IMG/VR virus record: IMGVR_UViG_3300030116_007267
Span: 1-53,440 of that record
Length of the DNA stretch: 53,440 bases
Strand: one strand, 5' to 3'
DNA from: a virus
Positions 50,983 to 53,440 of this stretch are shown here, in pieces. A program made the translations under genes and the position numbers. The notes beneath the pieces were generated by a model, which worked only from the letters and a program-made list of their open reading frames with translations, was not told the DNA's origin and did no database searches. The number at the start of each line of letters is the position of its first letter. The first letter of the stretch is position 1.

Positions 50983-51777
50983 TTAAACCTTTACTACTAA
51001 TCCAGACGGATCAACAACAACATTTGAATATCTACGCAATATCTTCTTAGGATCTGGTTCAACGTACGCTAAAAGATTACCCCCATATTGCGCGTCATAT
51101 ACACCAAATTGCGCTAATGTCGAATCATGATTGTCATTGAAATACAAATCAGAACCAATTGCTGAAAGTTGAGCAAAATTTCCACTAAACGTTACGTTTG
51201 TATCCCAAGTAATTTCTACACGCTGATAAACCGGACCACTCCATTCTCCAGCAGTTTGTGATCTTTGATCATGTATTCCTAAATACCATTTAGTAGGAAT
51301 AGGTATAGTCGTTGCTGGAGAAACAAATAATTTATTTAACGTATGGTTTGCTACGTAATCACTAATAGCACCCGTTCCAGGTGCCGTATAATCTTCAAAC
51401 ATCAAACCCAATGTATTAATGCCAAAACGCACATCTCTACCTGCAATAGTCATTGCAGCTACATCGACTTCACCAAACGCTAAAATCTCACCGTGTAATG
51501 TCGCATCACAAATTCCAAAATGCGACATCCATTCATTACCATAAGTTGGAGTTAGTAGTACAACATCATTATTTAGTACATAACGATCAGTTGCAGAGCC
51601 GAATTGAACAACGTTTCTTCCTAGATCCCAACATTGATTATCTTGATAATTAGTTACTAAATCGGTATCGCTCGCAAATCCCGCAACCGTTACAAAGTTA
51701 TTAGCAGGCGCATACGCATCATTTTTAAACCATTGGCGTAGTACTTTTTCTTTAGCGTAATTAGACAACCCTGCCAT
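50983..51777 (-). CDS. Fibre-type virion protein with two repeated lobes
   Basis: The 264-residue protein begins AGLSNYAKEKVLRQWFKNDA, a start common in small phage fibre or decoration proteins. Two related lobes can be seen: HFGICDATLHGEILAFGEV and QFGVYDAQYGGNLLAYVEP. The pair suggests an internal duplication, as in known two-lobed tail proteins. AAGGATGTAGAA precedes the ATG. It sits between the large spike and the serine-rich protein. Confidence 0.6.
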   Translation of the reverse strand: MAGLSNYAKEKVLRQWFKNDAYAPANNFVTVAGFASDTDLVTNYQDNQCWDLGRNVVQFGSATDRYVLNNDVVLLTPTYGNEWMSHFGICDATLHGEILAFGEVDVAAMTIAGRDVRFGINTLGLMFEDYTAPGTGAISDYVANHTLNKLFVSPATTIPIPTKWYLGIHDQRSQTAGEWSGPVYQRVEITWDTNVTFSGNFAQLSAIGSDLYFNDNHDSTLAQFGVYDAQYGGNLLAYVEPDPKKILRRYSNVVVDPSGLVVKV

Positions 51778-51779
51778 TT

Positions 51780-53440
51780 CTACATCCTTAAATATGTTCC
51801 TGGTTGCCGTCTAAAAATAGGCAATGGCGTTAGTCTGTGCTGGCTAGATGACGTTGATGAGCTTGATGACGACAACGACGAACTAGACGATGAGCTGCTT
51901 AACGACGAACTAGAACTTACTGAAGAACTAGACGACGAAGAATCTCCAGAAGAAAAAGAAAGAGAGCTAGATGATGAGCTACTTGAATTAGATGAACTGG
52001 AGTCTACTAAACTTGATGAACTTGCAGAACTTGCTGAAATTGAACTAGAAGATGAACTACTAGATGAAGAACTAGTCGATATTGAACTAGAACTTTCAGA
52101 AGAAGTACTTATAGAACTAGAAGATAAAGATGAACTAACTGAAGAACTTGTTGATGTGCTAGATGGCGAACTAGACGATGAACTACTTAACGACGATTCT
52201 GAACTAGAACTAGAAGAGCTAGAATCAACTACACTAGAAGACGATGATGACGTACTAGATGTTGAAATTGAAGAACTAGAGGAACTAGAGCTAGACGATG
52301 CTGAACTAGAAGACGAGGTACTAGAAGCTGATGATGAATCTGAGGAACTTGAAGTAGACGATGCACTGCTAGGCGACGAACTACTTGATGATGAAGTACT
52401 AGATAATGAACTAGATGACGAAGTACTTGATGAAGAACTAGAAGATGAACTACTAGTAGATGAAGAAGAACTTGATTCATCTGATTGCGAACTACTGGAA
52501 GTTGATATTGAAGACGATGAAGACGACTCTGAGCTAGAGGACGACGTACTTGAGACTGACGACGAACTACTCGATGAATGACTTGAGACTGACGACGAAC
52601 TACTCGATGAATGACTTGAACTAGATGATGTGCTTGATGCTGAACTACTGGATGACGTACTTGATACAGACGACGAACTACTAGATGAATGACTTGAACT
52701 AGACGAATTTGAACTAGATGAATGACTTGAACTAGATGACGTACTTGATACAGACGACGAACTACTAGATGAATGACTTGAACTAGATGAGTTTGACGAT
52801 GAACTACTGGACGAATGACTTGAACTAGATGAGTTTGACGACGAACTACTAGATGAATGACTTGAACTAGATGAGTTTGAACTACTTGAAGAATTACTTG
52901 AACTAGATGATGACGATTCATCATCAGCAGCTTCTATTTGAAAAACAAAGCCATAATATTGCTGCCCCGCACCGCCACCAGCCACTGTGGCGTAGTCTAA
53001 TACAGTGCCTGTAGCGCTGAAACTATCAAAGTCGGCCTGCGCAAGCAACGTATCGTCAAAAGAATTATTTACAGTTGTATCAGTAAATAGCCTTAACGCT
53101 TGAGTTGTACCACTTGATCTATAAGTAACATTGACACTTGCTGAAGAATTGTTTCTGTCTACCTGCGTTTGGTTATAAAAGGTTTGACTACCATCAGTAA
53201 TCACATTACCGATGACTTCAGCAACACTTGAGTCGGTAACGCTAATATTTGAGCTGCTTGTGTGACGGCCAAAAACTCCCATCATAAACTGGGGAGTCCA
53301 CGTCGTTGTGATCGTGTCAGTCCCAGTCGATGTCGGTGTACCATAAGACGTTGTTAATTTTGCGTTTACCGTCGAGCCGATGGTCATCGCTAGATAACCG
53401 ATATCATCACTGCCAGCGTTATGATCTCTTTCAGTAAGAG
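51780..53440 (-). CDS. Serine-rich virion protein, 5' end outside the window
   Basis: An ATG at 53387 is available, but the frame stays open upstream to the window edge (LTERDHNAGSDDIGYLA precedes it), and no ribosome site precedes the ATG. The gene is therefore probably cut at its 5' end. The visible 550 residues have a beta-rich N-terminal part, then about 360 residues of Ser/Thr with a regular pattern of His, Asn, Val, Asp, Glu (51843-52922), and end HRLTPLPIFRRQPGTYLRM. No family is recognised. It is likely a fibre or appendage protein. Confidence 0.6.
   Translation of the reverse strand, partial: LTERDHNAGSDDIGYLAMTIGSTVNAKLTTSYGTPTSTGTDTITTTWTPQFMMGVFGRHTSSSNISVTDSSVAEVIGNVITDGSQTFYNQTQVDRNNSSASVNVTYRSSGTTQALRLFTDTTVNNSFDDTLLAQADFDSFSATGTVLDYATVAGGGAGQQYYGFVFQIEAADDESSSSSSSNSSSSSNSSSSSHSSSSSSSNSSSSSHSSSSSSSNSSSSSHSSSSSSSVSSTSSSSSHSSSSNSSSSSHSSSSSSSVSSTSSSSSASSTSSSSSHSSSSSSSVSSHSSSSSSSVSSTSSSSSESSSSSSISTSSSSQSDESSSSSSTSSSSSSSSSSTSSSSSLSSTSSSSSSSPSSASSTSSSSDSSSASSTSSSSSASSSSSSSSSSISTSSTSSSSSSVVDSSSSSSSSESSLSSSSSSSPSSTSTSSSVSSSLSSSSISTSSESSSSISTSSSSSSSSSSSISASSASSSSLVDSSSSNSSSSSSSSLSFSSGDSSSSSSSVSSSSSLSSSSSSSSLSSSSSSTSSSQHRLTPLPIFRRQPGTYLRM
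51843..52922 (-). repeat. Longest serine-coding low-complexity tract
   Basis: About 360 codons, nearly all Ser or Thr, coding for the C-terminal arm of the right-most protein. The first third has a regular pattern of one His or Asn every six or eight residues. Codons are varied, but a true DNA repeat is embedded at about 52720-52890. Confidence 0.85.
52720..52890 (-). repeat. 42-base tandem repeats in the serine tract
   Basis: Within the longest tract a 42-base unit recurs in tandem with small changes. It encodes a 14-residue block of one Asn, five Ser, one His and seven Ser. Similar Val/Thr-containing blocks follow closer to 52560. Repeats of this kind allow length change by recombination or slippage. 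Confidence 0.65.

Noticed and set aside
1-53440. CRISPR array, tRNA or rRNA genes, or an integrase/attachment site
   Set aside because: No set of spaced direct repeats, cloverleaf or recombinase motif was seen. The repeats present are coding serine tracts.

Overview
The window is a long stretch of a tailed double-stranded DNA phage genome. It carries an HK97-fold capsid, a portal, a tape measure and a frameshifted tail chaperone, so it is siphovirus-like, with a predicted short tail from the 518-residue tape measure. Every gene I can support lies on the minus strand, so the biological order runs from the right end (53440) to the left end (1). The sequence is AT-rich. Genes are packed with 4-bp overlaps and clear Shine-Dalgarno sites, and several starts are GTG or TTG. 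The host cannot be named. A CMP-Kdo-synthetase-like gene, the CsrA gene and the sugar cassette fit a Gram-negative, probably aquatic, host. No large terminase, endolysin, integrase or tRNA gene is visible; these may lie outside the window.

Region by region, in transcription order. (1) 53440-43802: receptor-facing proteins. They are a 5'-truncated serine-rich protein, a small fibre-type protein, a 1171-residue beta-helix spike, a beta-helix plus serine-rich protein, a small beta protein and another serine-rich protein. (2) 43805-37050: connector and entry genes, with a gp6-like connector, a ClpP-type protease, an HTH-metallophosphoesterase, small connector-like proteins, a coiled-coil protein, the portal and a Mu F-like head protein. 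(3) 36953-30453: two small proteins, a serine-rich protein, a prohead protease with an acidic scaffold-like tail, the major capsid protein followed by a strong terminator, and head-tail joining proteins. (4) 30453-22769: serine-rich tail-region protein, tail tube, tail chaperones G/GT joined by a -1 frameshift, tape measure, distal tail proteins and a membrane protein. (5) 22707-15518: a nine-gene sugar-modification cassette containing a DUF115/GT42-like transferase, a cupin, glycosyltransferases, an FkbM and two other methyltransferases, a sulfotransferase and a KdsB-like nucleotidyltransferase. (6) 15490-783: the replication and recombination module, started by a good sigma-70 promoter. It holds an SNF2 helicase, HTH proteins, a DnaB-like helicase, a sliding clamp, a UDG-exonuclease and a separate family A polymerase, a clamp loader, ssDNA-binding protein, dNMP kinase, RecA, CsrA, RuvC-like resolvase, half of a Rad50-like ATPase and a secreted nuclease-like protein. 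(7) 709-1: small unknown genes around a strong terminator and a second sigma-70 promoter.

The most unusual aspect is the pairing of five virion-region proteins that carry mucin-like serine tracts with a phage-encoded glycosylation, methylation and sulfation cassette next to the tail genes. I infer, but cannot prove, that the cassette decorates these tracts. The clearest mechanistic observation is a GGGAAAT slippery heptamer abutting the stop codon of the first tail chaperone, with the -1 frame open into the second.
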